From Pedococcus cremeus (GTDB lineage Bacteria > Actinomycetota > Actinomycetes > Actinomycetales > Dermatophilaceae): DNA of 64,000 nt. The first letter of the stretch is position 1. The number at the start of each line of letters is the position of its first letter. Shown here in pieces: positions 26,789 to 35,045 of this stretch. The notes beneath the pieces were generated by a model, which was not told where the DNA came from, made no database searches, and saw only the letters and a program-made list of their open reading frames with translations. The stretch is taken from NCBI RefSeq assembly GCF_900111375.1, contig NZ_FOHB01000002.1, forward strand, positions 1 through 64,000. The letters run 5' to 3'. The position numbers were made by a program, and so were the translations under genes.

Positions 26789-27594
26789 GAGGGGGTGGCG
26801 AACCGGACGGGGGCGTCGAAACGGGCCTGCCGCAAGGAGCGCCGCAGGGCGCGGAGCATCGGGCCGGCGGCGACGAGGACCAGGGCGGCGGTGAGCAGGC
26901 CACGCGGCAGGTCCCAGGCGAGCGAGGTCAGCACGTAGAACACGGCGTAGCTGTGCAGGTTCGCGGCAGCACCGGCGTCGGGCACGAACCCGGCACCCAC
27001 GGGCGCGGTGCCCCCCATGAACGGCCAGAACCAGAGGTTCATGACGGCACCGTAGACCATGCCCGACACCAGCCCGTACACGGCCAGGACCAGCCGCTCG
27101 GTCCAGCCGGAGCTCCTCGGCAGCAGGCCGGCACCCATGGCGACCCAGCCGCAGCAGAGCATCTGGAAGGGCGTCCACGGCCCGATGCCGGCGGTGAGGA
27201 AGGCGGATGCGAGCAGGGCCAGGGCGCCGAGGAGGAAACCCTTGCTGGCCCCCAGGGCCCGGCCGGCGACGACGAGGAGGAAGAACATCGGCTCGAGTCC
27301 GGCGGTTCCGGCCGAGAGCACCCGCAGGGCGCCACCGGCGGCGGCGAGCACGCCGAGCACCGCGACGCCCTTGGCGTCCAGGTGGCCCGAGGACATCTCG
27401 GAGAGCAGCACCAGCCCGAGCAGGGCCATCAGCAGCACGAACAGCAGGGAGGCGTCGCCCGAGTGGCCGAGCTGGGAGAGCTCCGAGCCGGGTGTCACGA
27501 GGAACGGCCAGGTGAACGCGACCACGCCCACCACCATGACCAGGCCCATGGCGCCGGCCCGCACCCCGCGGGAGGCGCTCACGACACCGCTCAC
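26785..27594 (-). CDS. ECF transporter substrate-binding (S) component, probably for cobalamin precursors
   Basis: A 269-residue integral membrane protein with about six helices (roughly 14-33, 47-66, 76-96, 105-125, 132-150, 160-182) and a longer tail. The GxxLGASKGFLLGALALLASAFLTAGIGPWTPFQM region and YGLVSGMVYGAVMNLWFWP are typical of CbrT/QueT-like S components. It lies between the ECF ATPase and cobU with four-base overlaps on both sides and downstream of a cobalamin riboswitch, so B12 or cobinamide is the inferred substrate. The protein itself does not prove the substrate. Confidence 0.82.
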   Translation of the reverse strand: MSGVVSASRGVRAGAMGLVMVVGVVAFTWPFLVTPGSELSQLGHSGDASLLFVLLMALLGLVLLSEMSSGHLDAKGVAVLGVLAAAGGALRVLSAGTAGLEPMFFLLVVAGRALGASKGFLLGALALLASAFLTAGIGPWTPFQMLCCGWVAMGAGLLPRSSGWTERLVLAVYGLVSGMVYGAVMNLWFWPFMGGTAPVGAGFVPDAGAAANLHSYAVFYVLTSLAWDLPRGLLTAALVLVAAGPMLRALRRSLRQARFDAPVRFATPS

Positions 27595-29312
27595 GACGCG
27601 GCCCCGGTGGCGGCGACCACCTGGTCGACCGTGAGGAAGTGCAGCGGGTGCAGGATCTTCGAGACCTGAGGTGCGAAGGCCGGCGAGCCGGGCAGGACCG
27701 ACGCCGCGCTGCCGTCGGCCACCACCTCACCCTCGGCGAGCACGACCACCCGGGTGGCGACCTCGGCGGCGAGCTCGACGTCGTGGGTGGCCAGCACGAC
27801 GGCGTGGCCGGTGGCGGCGAGCTGCTGGAGGAGCGCGACGAGGCGGCGCTTGGCGGCGTAGTCCAGGCCGCGGGTCGGCTCGTCGAGCAGCACCACGTCG
27901 GGCTCGGAGGCGAGGATCACCGCCAGGGCCAGCGAGACCCGCTGGCCCTCCGACAGGTCGCGGGGGTGCTGCTCGGCGTCGACGTCGGGCACGATCCGGC
28001 GTAGAACGCCGGCGGTCGTGCCCCTGGGGAGCCCGAAGTCACGGTCGGCGGCCGTGCACTCCCCGGCGACCGACTCCGCATACAGGATGAGCGAGGGGTC
28101 CTGGGGCACCATGCCCGCCCGCCGCACCACCTCGGCGGGACGCGCCCCCGAGGGGTCCAGGGGGCCGAGCCGCACGGTGCCCGCCGACGGGCGGAGCTGG
28201 CCGACGAGGGCGGACAGCAGCGTGGACTTCCCGGCGCCGTTGCGACCCATGACCGCCACCACCTCGCCGGGGGCGACCGCGACGCTCACCGAGCGGAGGG
28301 CGACGACGGAGCCGCGGCGCACCGACAGGCCGTCGACGCGCGCGACCGCGGCGCCGTCCAGGCCTTCCGGCAGCTCCCCGTCGAGGGCGGCAGGGCGCGC
28401 CGGCGTGGGGGAGGGTGCAGGGAGGAGGGCGAGGCTCTCGCGCACCTCGCTGGCGCGCCGCCGCGCGTCGCGGATCGAGAGGGGGAGCGGCGACCAGCGC
28501 AGCGCCCGGCCCAGGCCGATGATCGGCGGGTAGATGGGTGAGGTGACCATCGCGTCGGCCGGGTCGAGCAGCCCCGAGACCCGTCCGTCGCCGATGAGCA
28601 CGACGTGGTCGGCGTGGTGGATGACCCGCTCCAGGCGGTGCTCGGCGACGACCACCGTGATGCCGAGGTCGTGCACGAGGCGGTGCAGCGTGGCGAGCAC
28701 GTCCTCGGCGGCCACGGGGTCCAGGGCGGAGGTCGGCTCGTCGAGCACGAGGATGCGCGGTCCGGCGGCGAGGACGGCCCCGATCGCCACCCGCTGCTGC
28801 TGACCGCCGGACAGGTCGCGCAGCGGCCGGCCGCGGACGTCGGCGAGGCCGAGCAGGTCGAGGGTCTCCTCCACCCGCCGCCGCATCGAGGTGGCGTCGA
28901 CTCCCAGAGCCTCCATGCCGTAGGCGATCTCCTCCTCGACGGTGTCGGTCACGAAGGAGGACAGCGGGTCCTGCACCACGAACCCCACGAGGTCGGCGAG
29001 GTCGCGGGGCCGGTGCGTGCGGGTGTCGCGCCCGGCGACCGTCACGGTGCCGTGGAGCGTGCCGCCGGAGAAGTGCGGCACGAGGCCGTTGATGCAGCGA
29101 AGGAGGGTCGACTTGCCGGAGCCGGTGGGCCCGACGACCAGGACGAGCTCCCCCTCGGGCACCCGGAACGTCGCCCCGCTGAAGACGGTGGTGTCGGTGG
29201 TCTCCGTGGTCCCGGCGCCCCCCGCGGACCCGCCAGGGGCCCCGTGGCCGGAGGCGTCACGGTCATCGGAGGTGTCCGCGTAGCTCACGCCGACGGCGTC
29301 GAAGGAGATCAT
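27591..29312 (-). CDS. ECF transporter ATPase, two fused nucleotide-binding domains
   Basis: A 573-residue protein carrying both ATPase modules of an ECF importer (EcfA plus EcfA' fused). The first domain has Walker A GPTGSGKST, Q-loop VVQDPLSSF, signature LSGGQQQR and Walker B ILVLDEPTSALD; the second has Walker A GRNGAGKST, signature LSEGQRVS and VVLLDEPTRGLD. A Gly/Asp/Thr-rich insertion (about residues 15-42) interrupts the first strand region. It powers the EcfT and S-component pair encoded on either side; start and stop codons overlap both neighbours by four bases. Confidence 0.93.
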   Translation of the reverse strand: MISFDAVGVSYADTSDDRDASGHGAPGGSAGGAGTTETTDTTVFSGATFRVPEGELVLVVGPTGSGKSTLLRCINGLVPHFSGGTLHGTVTVAGRDTRTHRPRDLADLVGFVVQDPLSSFVTDTVEEEIAYGMEALGVDATSMRRRVEETLDLLGLADVRGRPLRDLSGGQQQRVAIGAVLAAGPRILVLDEPTSALDPVAAEDVLATLHRLVHDLGITVVVAEHRLERVIHHADHVVLIGDGRVSGLLDPADAMVTSPIYPPIIGLGRALRWSPLPLSIRDARRRASEVRESLALLPAPSPTPARPAALDGELPEGLDGAAVARVDGLSVRRGSVVALRSVSVAVAPGEVVAVMGRNGAGKSTLLSALVGQLRPSAGTVRLGPLDPSGARPAEVVRRAGMVPQDPSLILYAESVAGECTAADRDFGLPRGTTAGVLRRIVPDVDAEQHPRDLSEGQRVSLALAVILASEPDVVLLDEPTRGLDYAAKRRLVALLQQLAATGHAVVLATHDVELAAEVATRVVVLAEGEVVADGSAASVLPGSPAFAPQVSKILHPLHFLTVDQVVAATGAAS

Positions 29313-30424
29313 GCGGCGGCCTCACGGGAGCGGGCGAGCAGAGGTGGAACAGGTGCGGCGACGGCCGGCAGGGCGGCGACGGCGATCGCGGCCACCATAC
29401 CGAGCGGTACGGGCGGGAGGCCGGCCGGAACCTGGTGCGGCACCAGGCCCGGCCACGACAGCACTGCCCCGGCCGTGAGCACGACCGCGGGGACCAGGCC
29501 GCTGAGCGAGACGAGCCACTCCGGGCCGGCCCAGGGGTCGCGGCGGTAGCGGGTGCGGGGGTCGCGACGGGCCCCGACGACGAGGGCCGCACCGGCGCAG
29601 AGCACGCCGACGACGAGCATCGGCAGGCCCAGCACCGCCGGGCTGGTCGCGTCGAGCAGGCCGTACAGGCCCACGACGACGCCCAGCAGGCCCACCAAGG
29701 TCAGCCCGGCGGCGAAGCGGGTCGACGCCGCCGACCGTCGGACCACCCGGCCGTAGCCGCGGGCCTCCATGGAGGCAGCGAGGTCGAGCGAGCGCTCGAG
29801 GCCCCCCACCAGGACGGGCACCGCCAGCCGGCCGATCTCCCGCAGGCCGCGGCCGGTGTGGCCACGCAGCCGGCGGGCCGCCCGCACCCGGGCCGCGTCG
29901 TCGACCATCTGCGGCGCGAAGGTCAGGGCCACGACGACCGCGGTGCCGACCTCGTAGAGGGTGGCTGGCACGTAGCGCAGCAGCCGCCGCGGGCTGGCGA
30001 GGGCGTTCACGGCGCCGAGACAGGCCAGGATCGCCGCCAGCCGCAGCCCCTCGTAGAGCGCCGCCAACAGGCCCTCGAGGGTCACGGCCCCGCCGATGCG
30101 CACGCCGCTCGTCCACGCGGGCAGCGGCACCTCGGGCAGCCGGAAGAGCACGACGCGGCCGGTGACCCCGCCGCCGAGCAGCCCGACCATCACGACTCTC
30201 AGGCCGATGGCGAACAGGCCGACCAGGAGGAAGGGGACGAGCGGGTTCGTCGCCCCCACCTCACGCCGCTCGAGCACGACCCAGGCAGCCACGGCCACGA
30301 CCAGCGCGAGCAGGAGCGGGTTCGTCGTCTGCGAGGCGGCCACGGCCAGGCCCACACCCCAGGCCCACCAGGCTGCCGGGTGCAGCAGCCTGGGGAGGGG
30401 GGTGGAGCCGAGCCGGGGGGTCAC
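29309..30424 (-). CDS. ECF transporter transmembrane scaffold (EcfT)
   Basis: A 371-residue membrane protein forming the scaffold between ATPases and S component. Membrane helices lie at about 20-50, 60-80, 105-130 and several in the last third. The two coupling helices carry the expected Ala-Arg-Gly-type motifs, RAARRLRGH and SMEARGYG. The first GTG after the preceding stop (30424) is taken as start; no good ribosome site is visible, suggesting coupling. Its stop overlaps the ATPase start (ATGA). Part of the B12-regulated operon. Confidence 0.9.
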   Translation of the reverse strand: MTPRLGSTPLPRLLHPAAWWAWGVGLAVAASQTTNPLLLALVVAVAAWVVLERREVGATNPLVPFLLVGLFAIGLRVVMVGLLGGGVTGRVVLFRLPEVPLPAWTSGVRIGGAVTLEGLLAALYEGLRLAAILACLGAVNALASPRRLLRYVPATLYEVGTAVVVALTFAPQMVDDAARVRAARRLRGHTGRGLREIGRLAVPVLVGGLERSLDLAASMEARGYGRVVRRSAASTRFAAGLTLVGLLGVVVGLYGLLDATSPAVLGLPMLVVGVLCAGAALVVGARRDPRTRYRRDPWAGPEWLVSLSGLVPAVVLTAGAVLSWPGLVPHQVPAGLPPVPLGMVAAIAVAALPAVAAPVPPLLARSREAAA

Positions 30425-30441
30425 GGTGTGCGTCGCGGCTG

Positions 30442-31167
30442 TCAGTGGGCGCGGCGACGGCGGGCGGCGGTCACCACGAGAAGCGCGGCGGCGGCGAGCA
30501 CCACCAGGACGGCCACGTAGGCCAGCGGGCTGGTGCCCTCGTCCTTGGTTTCGGCAGCCGTCTGACCGGCCTGCGCCGACGGGGTCGCGGCCGCGAGCTG
30601 CACCGGGGTGTCGGTGGCCTTCGCCTCGGGGCTGACCGCCTTGACCTCGCCGCCGCACCCGGTGGCGGGCTGGTCGTTGATGCCGCACACCAGGCCCTTC
30701 TCGCTGCGCACGGACGCGACCGCGGCGAGCACCTCGGCGCCGGTGGCCTTGCTCTCGACGACAGCGCACTTGCCGACCGGCGACGGCGGCTGCTTGCCGT
30801 CCTCGGTGTCGGCGGCGCGGCCGTAGTCGATGACCACGCCGACGCGCTTCTTGCCGCTCTGGGCGGCCGTGCCGCCACACAGCTGGTCGAAGGTGACGGT
30901 GGCGCGCGGCATACGCATGTCGCTCTCGCCGGCCACGGCGAAGCGCCAGCCCTCCACACCGCCGTCGGCGGGCGTGACCTGCTCGGGGCCCTTGGTGGCG
31001 AAGGCCCACTTGGAGTCTTGAAGCTGGAAGTAGCCCCAGTAGCGGTAGGCGGCGGCGCTGGCGGTGCCGGCCTGGGCGACCGTGGCGACCAGCGCGAGCA
31101 GCAGCGCGGCGACCAGGGACGGGACGGCCACGACGGGCCGGGGGTGACGCAGGGTGGTGCGAGACAT
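30442..31167 (-). CDS. SCO2322-type exported protein of the B12 operon
   Basis: A 241-residue protein with a signal peptide (basic start, hydrophobic core about 15-33, Ala-rich cleavage area), a soluble extracellular domain opening with AYRYWGYFQ and containing paired cysteines (DQLCGG, GKCAVV, GLVCGI, ATGCGG), and a C-terminal transmembrane helix followed by arginines. It is therefore anchored outside the membrane. SCO2322-type proteins are found next to cobalamin-related ECF transporters; an extracellular binding or transfer role is inferred. AGGAGG precedes the ATG, and the cobalamin riboswitch lies directly upstream. Confidence 0.85.
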   Translation of the reverse strand: MSRTTLRHPRPVVAVPSLVAALLLALVATVAQAGTASAAAYRYWGYFQLQDSKWAFATKGPEQVTPADGGVEGWRFAVAGESDMRMPRATVTFDQLCGGTAAQSGKKRVGVVIDYGRAADTEDGKQPPSPVGKCAVVESKATGAEVLAAVASVRSEKGLVCGINDQPATGCGGEVKAVSPEAKATDTPVQLAAATPSAQAGQTAAETKDEGTSPLAYVAVLVVLAAAALLVVTAARRRRAH

Positions 31168-31214
31168 GCATTCCTCCTCGCGACCGGCGAGGAGACGCGA
31201 CCGCACGGCGGCGG

Positions 31215-31411
31215 CGTCCCTGACTCCGGTCCGCATTCCACGACGGACTTGATGATGGAGTCGAGGCCCGAGGGAGGTGTTCCGGCTCGCCGCCCTGGGG
31301 GACCAGGGCGGCCTACGGTTGCGGGACAGCGCCGGACTTGGACCGGCTTCCCCTCAGCCACAGGCTGGTTCGACGAGCGAACCGTCCCACCCCCGGGTGG
31401 ACGGTGTCAAA
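31215..31411 (-). ncRNA. cobalamin riboswitch
   Basis: The minus strand has the conserved adenosylcobalamin core, including AAGCCGGTCCAAGTCCGG, then GCTGTCCCGCAACCGTAGG (about 31311-31355) and the downstream AGCCGGAACACC. The peripheral helices on both sides are less certain, so the ends are approximate. It precedes the exported protein, ECF transporter and cobU-cobS genes, which it should switch off when B12 is plentiful. Confidence 0.9.
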
Positions 31412-31460
31412 GTGATCTCGCTCGCAGCACCCGGTATGCCGGGTGGGCACCTTTCGCGCC

Positions 31461-31466
31461 TAGGGT
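31461..31466 (+). promoter_or_regulatory. candidate -10 of cobT
   Basis: TAGGGT, about 57 bases before the cobT ATG; a short GC-rich leader with AGGAG at 31515-31519 follows. cobT is thus outside the riboswitch, on the opposite strand. Confidence 0.5.
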
Positions 31467-31523
31467 GGCCGCGCCCGGGGCGGTCGTGCCGCCCGTGCCG
31501 CTGCTGCCTTCTCCAGGAGTGCC

Positions 31524-32573
31524 ATGTCCCTGCTGTCCGAGACCGTCGTGGCCGTCCGGCCGGCCTGCCAGCGGGCCGTCGAGGAGGCCGACGCCCGCCA
31601 GGCCCGCCTCACCAAGCCGCCGGGTGCGATGGGCCAGCTCGAGGACCTCGGCGCCCAGCTCGCCGGCATCGCCCGGACCTGCCCGCCGCCGGTGCCCAGC
31701 CGGCCGGCTGTCGCCGTGTTCGCCGGCGACCACGGCGTGCACGCGCAGGGAGTGACCCCGTGGCCGCAGGAGGTCACCGCCCAGATGGTGGCCAACTTCG
31801 CCGCCGGCGGGGCGGTGGTCAACGCGCTCGCGCGCCAGGTGGGGGCCAGCGTCACGGTGGTCGATGTCGGGGTCGCCGCAGACCTTCCCGACGCGCCCAA
31901 CCTGTGGCACCGCAAGGTCGCCCGCGGAACCCGTGACCTGGCCGAAGGGCCGGCCATGACCCGCGAGCAGGCCCAGCAGGCCCTCGAGACCGGCATCGCC
32001 GTCGCCGGCGAGCTGGTCGACGGTGGGGCCGACCTGCTGGTCACCGGCGACATGGGCATCGCCAACACCACGGCGTCGGCCGCGCTCATCGCCGCGCTCA
32101 CCCGCAGCGAGCCCGCGGAGGTCACCGGCCGCGGCACGGGCATCGACGACGCGACGCTGCAGCGCAAGACCGCCGTGGTGGAGCGCGCCCTCAACCGGCT
32201 CGACCGATCCGAGCCGCTGACGGTGCTGGCCGAGGTGGGCGGCTTCGAGCACGCCGCCCTCGCCGGCTTCCTCCTCGGCTCGGCGGCCCGGCGGGTGCCG
32301 GTCGTGCTCGACGGCGTCATCGCGGTGTCCGCGGCGCTGGTCGCCAGCGCGCTGTGCCCGGACGCCGCCGACTACTGGGTCGCAGGCCACGTCTCGGTGG
32401 AGCCGGGTGCCCGGGCGGCCCTGGACCACCTCGGCATGGAGCCGCTGCTCGACCTGCACCTGCGGCTGGGGGAGGGCTCGGGTGCGGTGCTCGCCGTGCC
32501 GCTCGTGCAGTCCGCGGCGCGGCTGCTCTCGGAGGTGGCGACCTTCGACTCCGCCGGCGTCTCCGGCGCCTGA
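31524..32573 (+). CDS. cobT: nicotinate-nucleotide-dimethylbenzimidazole phosphoribosyltransferase
   Basis: Activates the B12 lower-ligand base to alpha-ribazole phosphate using nicotinate mononucleotide. The 349 residues show TKPPGAMGQLEDLGAQLA near the start, VFAGDHGVHAQGVTPWPQEVT (substrate site), GDMGIANTTASAAL, GRGTGIDD and the catalytic glutamate motif LRLGEGSGAVLA near residue 320. Divergent from the riboswitch operon but functionally its partner with CobU and CobS. AGGAG precedes the ATG. Confidence 0.97.
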   Translation: MSLLSETVVAVRPACQRAVEEADARQARLTKPPGAMGQLEDLGAQLAGIARTCPPPVPSRPAVAVFAGDHGVHAQGVTPWPQEVTAQMVANFAAGGAVVNALARQVGASVTVVDVGVAADLPDAPNLWHRKVARGTRDLAEGPAMTREQAQQALETGIAVAGELVDGGADLLVTGDMGIANTTASAALIAALTRSEPAEVTGRGTGIDDATLQRKTAVVERALNRLDRSEPLTVLAEVGGFEHAALAGFLLGSAARRVPVVLDGVIAVSAALVASALCPDAADYWVAGHVSVEPGARAALDHLGMEPLLDLHLRLGEGSGAVLAVPLVQSAARLLSEVATFDSAGVSGA

Positions 32574-32586
32574 GAACCACCGACCC

Positions 32587-32628
32587 GAACGCCTGGGCAC
32601 TGGCGACGCGAAGGCCTGGGCACCGGCG
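32587..32628 (+). repeat. imperfect 23-bp tandem duplication after cobT
   Basis: GAACGCCTGGGCACTGGCG (from 32587) is followed 23 bases later by GAAGGCCTGGGCACCGGCG (from 32610), within 15-60 bases of the cobT stop. Confidence 0.65.
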
Positions 32629-32664
32629 TCCGGGGTTCATGGGCCCACCGCTGGGGAAGCGGCC

Positions 32665-32670
32665 TACAGT
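32665..32670 (+). promoter_or_regulatory. -10 hexamer of leaderless 71-residue gene
   Basis: TACAGT, six bases before the ATG at 32677. Confidence 0.6.
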
Positions 32671-32676
32671 GGCGGT

Positions 32677-32892
32677 ATGAGCGACGCCTGGACCTGGACC
32701 TACCTGGACGCCGAGGCCAACGAGATGACCGGCGAGGGACTGCCGACCACGGCGTTCCCGTCGCAGTCCGACGCCGAGAACTGGTTCGGCGAGAGCTGGC
32801 ACGAGCTCGCCGCCAAGGGCGTCGACGCGGTCAGCCTCTACCGCGACGGACAGCTCGTCTACGGCCCGATGGCCCTCCAGCCGGCCGAGTAG
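32677..32892 (+). CDS. small conserved protein of unknown function
   Basis: A 71-residue acidic soluble protein with WTWTYLDAEANEMTG, FPSQSDAENWFGESWHEL and a final VSLYRDGQLVYGPMAL. It reads like a compact alpha/beta domain common as a short ORF in actinobacteria; I do not know its function. It is leaderless and its 3' end, including the stop codon, is tandemly duplicated. Confidence 0.75.
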   Translation: MSDAWTWTYLDAEANEMTGEGLPTTAFPSQSDAENWFGESWHELAAKGVDAVSLYRDGQLVYGPMALQPAE

Positions 32893-32917
32893 CGGATCCA
32901 GCAGGCCGAGTAGCGGA
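32876..32917 (+). repeat. 21-bp tandem duplication spanning a stop codon
   Basis: TCCAGCCGGCCGAGTAGCGGA (32876-32896) is followed immediately by the same 21 bases with one change (32897-32917). The stop codon of the 71-residue gene lies in the first copy and is repeated in the second. Confidence 0.9.
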
Positions 32918-32932
32918 CCTGGCGAGCGCGTC

Positions 32933-33514
32933 TCAGGACGGCTGCTGGCCCCGCTCGACCTGGGGCTTGGGCATCCGCGAGCGGCGCATCTGGAAGGCGC
33001 GCATCACGGCATACATGGCGCCGCCGCGGGGGAGGCGGTCCTCGCCGAACTTGGCCACGAGCCGCTTCTTGAGCCGGCGCCACATGAGCACGGCGTCGAG
33101 GACGGCGACCAGGAGGATGCCGTAGACGGCGATGAAGACGATCATGAGCGCCCACGACTGCCGCACGAAGGACAGCGCCAGCACGACGATCATCACGGGC
33201 AGCATGAACTCGCCGATGTTCCAGCGCGCGTCGACGTAGTCGCGGATGAAGCGGCGCTCGGGGCCCTTGTCGCGGGCCGGCAGGTTCGCCTCGTCGCCGG
33301 TGACCATGGCCTGGCGCATGCGGGCGGACGCCTCCCGGCGCTTGAGCTGCTCGTCGCGCTTGGCGGCCTTGCGGTCGGCCACCACGAGGGGTCGCTTGCG
33401 CGCCGCCTCCTGCTCGCGACGCTTCGGCGTGGGCCGGTTCTTGGCACCCTCGCGCTCGGTACGGGCGATGGTCTCGGCCTGCTGCTCGTTCAGCGTCCTG
33501 TTGCGTCCAAACAC
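32933..33514 (-). CDS. DUF3043 domain membrane protein
   Basis: A 193-residue protein of the actinobacterial DUF3043 family (Rv2206 in mycobacteria). A basic, Lys/Arg/Glu-rich cytosolic N-terminal half (KRREQEAARKRP, RDEQLKRREASARMRQAM) precedes RRFIRDYVDARWNIGEFMLP, then two membrane helices (about 105-125 and 129-150) and a basic tail. Function unknown. The GTG at 33514 follows a TACAGT hexamer by six bases, so it is probably leaderless. Confidence 0.88.
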   Translation of the reverse strand: MFGRNRTLNEQQAETIARTEREGAKNRPTPKRREQEAARKRPLVVADRKAAKRDEQLKRREASARMRQAMVTGDEANLPARDKGPERRFIRDYVDARWNIGEFMLPVMIVVLALSFVRQSWALMIVFIAVYGILLVAVLDAVLMWRRLKKRLVAKFGEDRLPRGGAMYAVMRAFQMRRSRMPKPQVERGQQPS

Positions 33515-33520
33515 GGGCCA

Positions 33521-33526
33521 ACTGTA
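33521..33526 (-). promoter_or_regulatory. -10 hexamer of leaderless DUF3043 gene, overlapping the octamer
   Basis: TACAGT on the minus strand, six bases before the GTG. Its TAC is part of a copy of the dispersed octamer (33524-33531). Confidence 0.6.
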
Positions 33527-33592
33527 TGCCGTGCGGCCGGCTTCTCCCGCATCGCCGCCCGCCACACCCACCAAGCGGCAGCCGGCACCCAC

Positions 33593-33598
33593 TAGGCT
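33593..33598 (+). promoter_or_regulatory. -10 hexamer of leaderless dipeptidase gene
   Basis: TAGGCT, eight bases before the GTG at 33607. Confidence 0.55.
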
Positions 33599-33606
33599 TC
33601 CGCGCC

Positions 33607-34971
33607 GTGACCGACGACGCCCTCACCGCAGACCAGATCTCCGCCGTCAAGGCCGCTGTGGCCGACCTGATGCCCGGGATCCGGGCCGACCTCGAGGCGC
33701 TGACCCGCATCCCGAGCGTCTCGCTCGACGCGTTCGACCAGGCGCACGTCGACGCCAGCGCCGAGGCCACCGCCGAGCTGCTGCGCGCCGAGGGCCTCGA
33801 CGTCGAGATCGTGCGTGAGGGCGGCCGGCCCGCGGTCATCGGGCACATCGACGGTCCCGAGGGCGCTCCGACGGTGATGCTGTACGCGCACCACGACGTG
33901 CAGCCCCCCGGCGCCGAGGAGCTCTGGGACAGCAAGCCGTTCGAGCCCACCGAGCGCGACGGCCGGCTCTACGGCCGCGGCGCCGCGGACGACAAGGCCG
34001 GCATCATGGCGCACCTCGCAGCGCTGCGCGCGCACCGCGGCAACCTGCCCGTCGGTGTCACCCTCTTCGTCGAGGGCGAGGAGGAGATCGGCTCCGAGTC
34101 GCTGCCGACGATCCTCGAGCGCCACGGCGAGAAGCTGCGCGCCGACGCCATCGTGCTCGCCGACTCCACCAACTGGGCGATCGGCGAGCCGGCCCTCACC
34201 ACGACCCTGCGCGGCCTCATCCGTGTGGTCGTGACGGTGACCACGCTCGACCACGGCGTGCACTCCGGCATGTTCGGCGGCGCGGTGCCCGACGCGATGA
34301 TGCCGCTCGTGCGGCTGCTCGCGAGCCTGCACGACGACAACGGCGACGTCGCCATCGAGGGGCTGACCTCCGGGGTCGCCTCCGACCTCGACTACGACGA
34401 GGCGCGGCTGCGTGAGGAGTCGGGCCTGCTCGACGGCGTCGAGGTCATCGGCACCGGCTCGCTGCTGACCCGCATCTGGAACAAGCCGACCGCCACCGTC
34501 ATCGGCCTCGACGCGCCGTCGGTCGCCACGAGCTCCAACACCCTGGTGCCGAGCGCGAGCGCCAAGGTCTCCATCCGCCTCGCGCCCGACGAGGACCCCA
34601 TGGAGGCGTATGCCGCGGTGCAGCGCCACCTCGAGAAGCACACCCCGTGGGGTGCCAAGGTGGAGGTGCGCCTCGACGACCAGGGGCGCGGCTTCGCGGC
34701 CGAGGCGAGCGGGCCGGTGTACGACCAGGCCCGGGCGGCCTTCACCGACGCGTGGGGCGTCGAGCCGGTGGACATCGGCGTGGGCGGCTCGATCCCGTTC
34801 ATCGCGGCGTTCGCCGAGCGGTTCCCCGACGCGGCGATCCTCGTCACCGGTGTCGAGGACCCCGACGCGCGGGCGCACGGCGCCAACGAGTCGCTGCACC
34901 TGGGCGAGTTCCAGCGCGTCTGCGAGGCCGAGGCCCTGCTCCTGGCACGCCTCGGCGCGATGCCCCGCTGA
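33607..34971 (+). CDS. M20 family dipeptidase
   Basis: A 454-residue cytosolic metallopeptidase, probably with two zinc ions. Metal ligands are visible in YAHHDVQPPG, RGAADDKAG and the catalytic FVEGEEEIGSES; the lid (dimerisation) domain includes DHGVHSGMFGGAVPDA, and the C-terminal HGANESLHLGEF supplies the last histidine. It resembles CNDP-type dipeptidases. The GTG start fits the upstream hexamer; an upstream in-frame extension is not needed. Confidence 0.93.
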   Translation: MTDDALTADQISAVKAAVADLMPGIRADLEALTRIPSVSLDAFDQAHVDASAEATAELLRAEGLDVEIVREGGRPAVIGHIDGPEGAPTVMLYAHHDVQPPGAEELWDSKPFEPTERDGRLYGRGAADDKAGIMAHLAALRAHRGNLPVGVTLFVEGEEEIGSESLPTILERHGEKLRADAIVLADSTNWAIGEPALTTTLRGLIRVVVTVTTLDHGVHSGMFGGAVPDAMMPLVRLLASLHDDNGDVAIEGLTSGVASDLDYDEARLREESGLLDGVEVIGTGSLLTRIWNKPTATVIGLDAPSVATSSNTLVPSASAKVSIRLAPDEDPMEAYAAVQRHLEKHTPWGAKVEVRLDDQGRGFAAEASGPVYDQARAAFTDAWGVEPVDIGVGGSIPFIAAFAERFPDAAILVTGVEDPDARAHGANESLHLGEFQRVCEAEALLLARLGAMPR

Positions 34972-35033
34972 CAGGCCCTCCTGGCGACGGGTCGGGTGTT
35001 CGGGTAGGGCGGGCGGCTGCACTGCTGTCGCGT

Positions 35034-35039
35034 TAGGTT
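35034..35039 (+). promoter_or_regulatory. -10 hexamer of leaderless GST-like gene
   Basis: TAGGTT, six bases before the ATG at 35046. Confidence 0.6.
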
Positions 35040-35045
35040 CGGGGC

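Noticed and set aside
31311-31411. Possible tRNA because of GGTTCG...CGAACC pairing
   Set aside because: No acceptor or anticodon arms; the pairing belongs to the cobalamin riboswitch.
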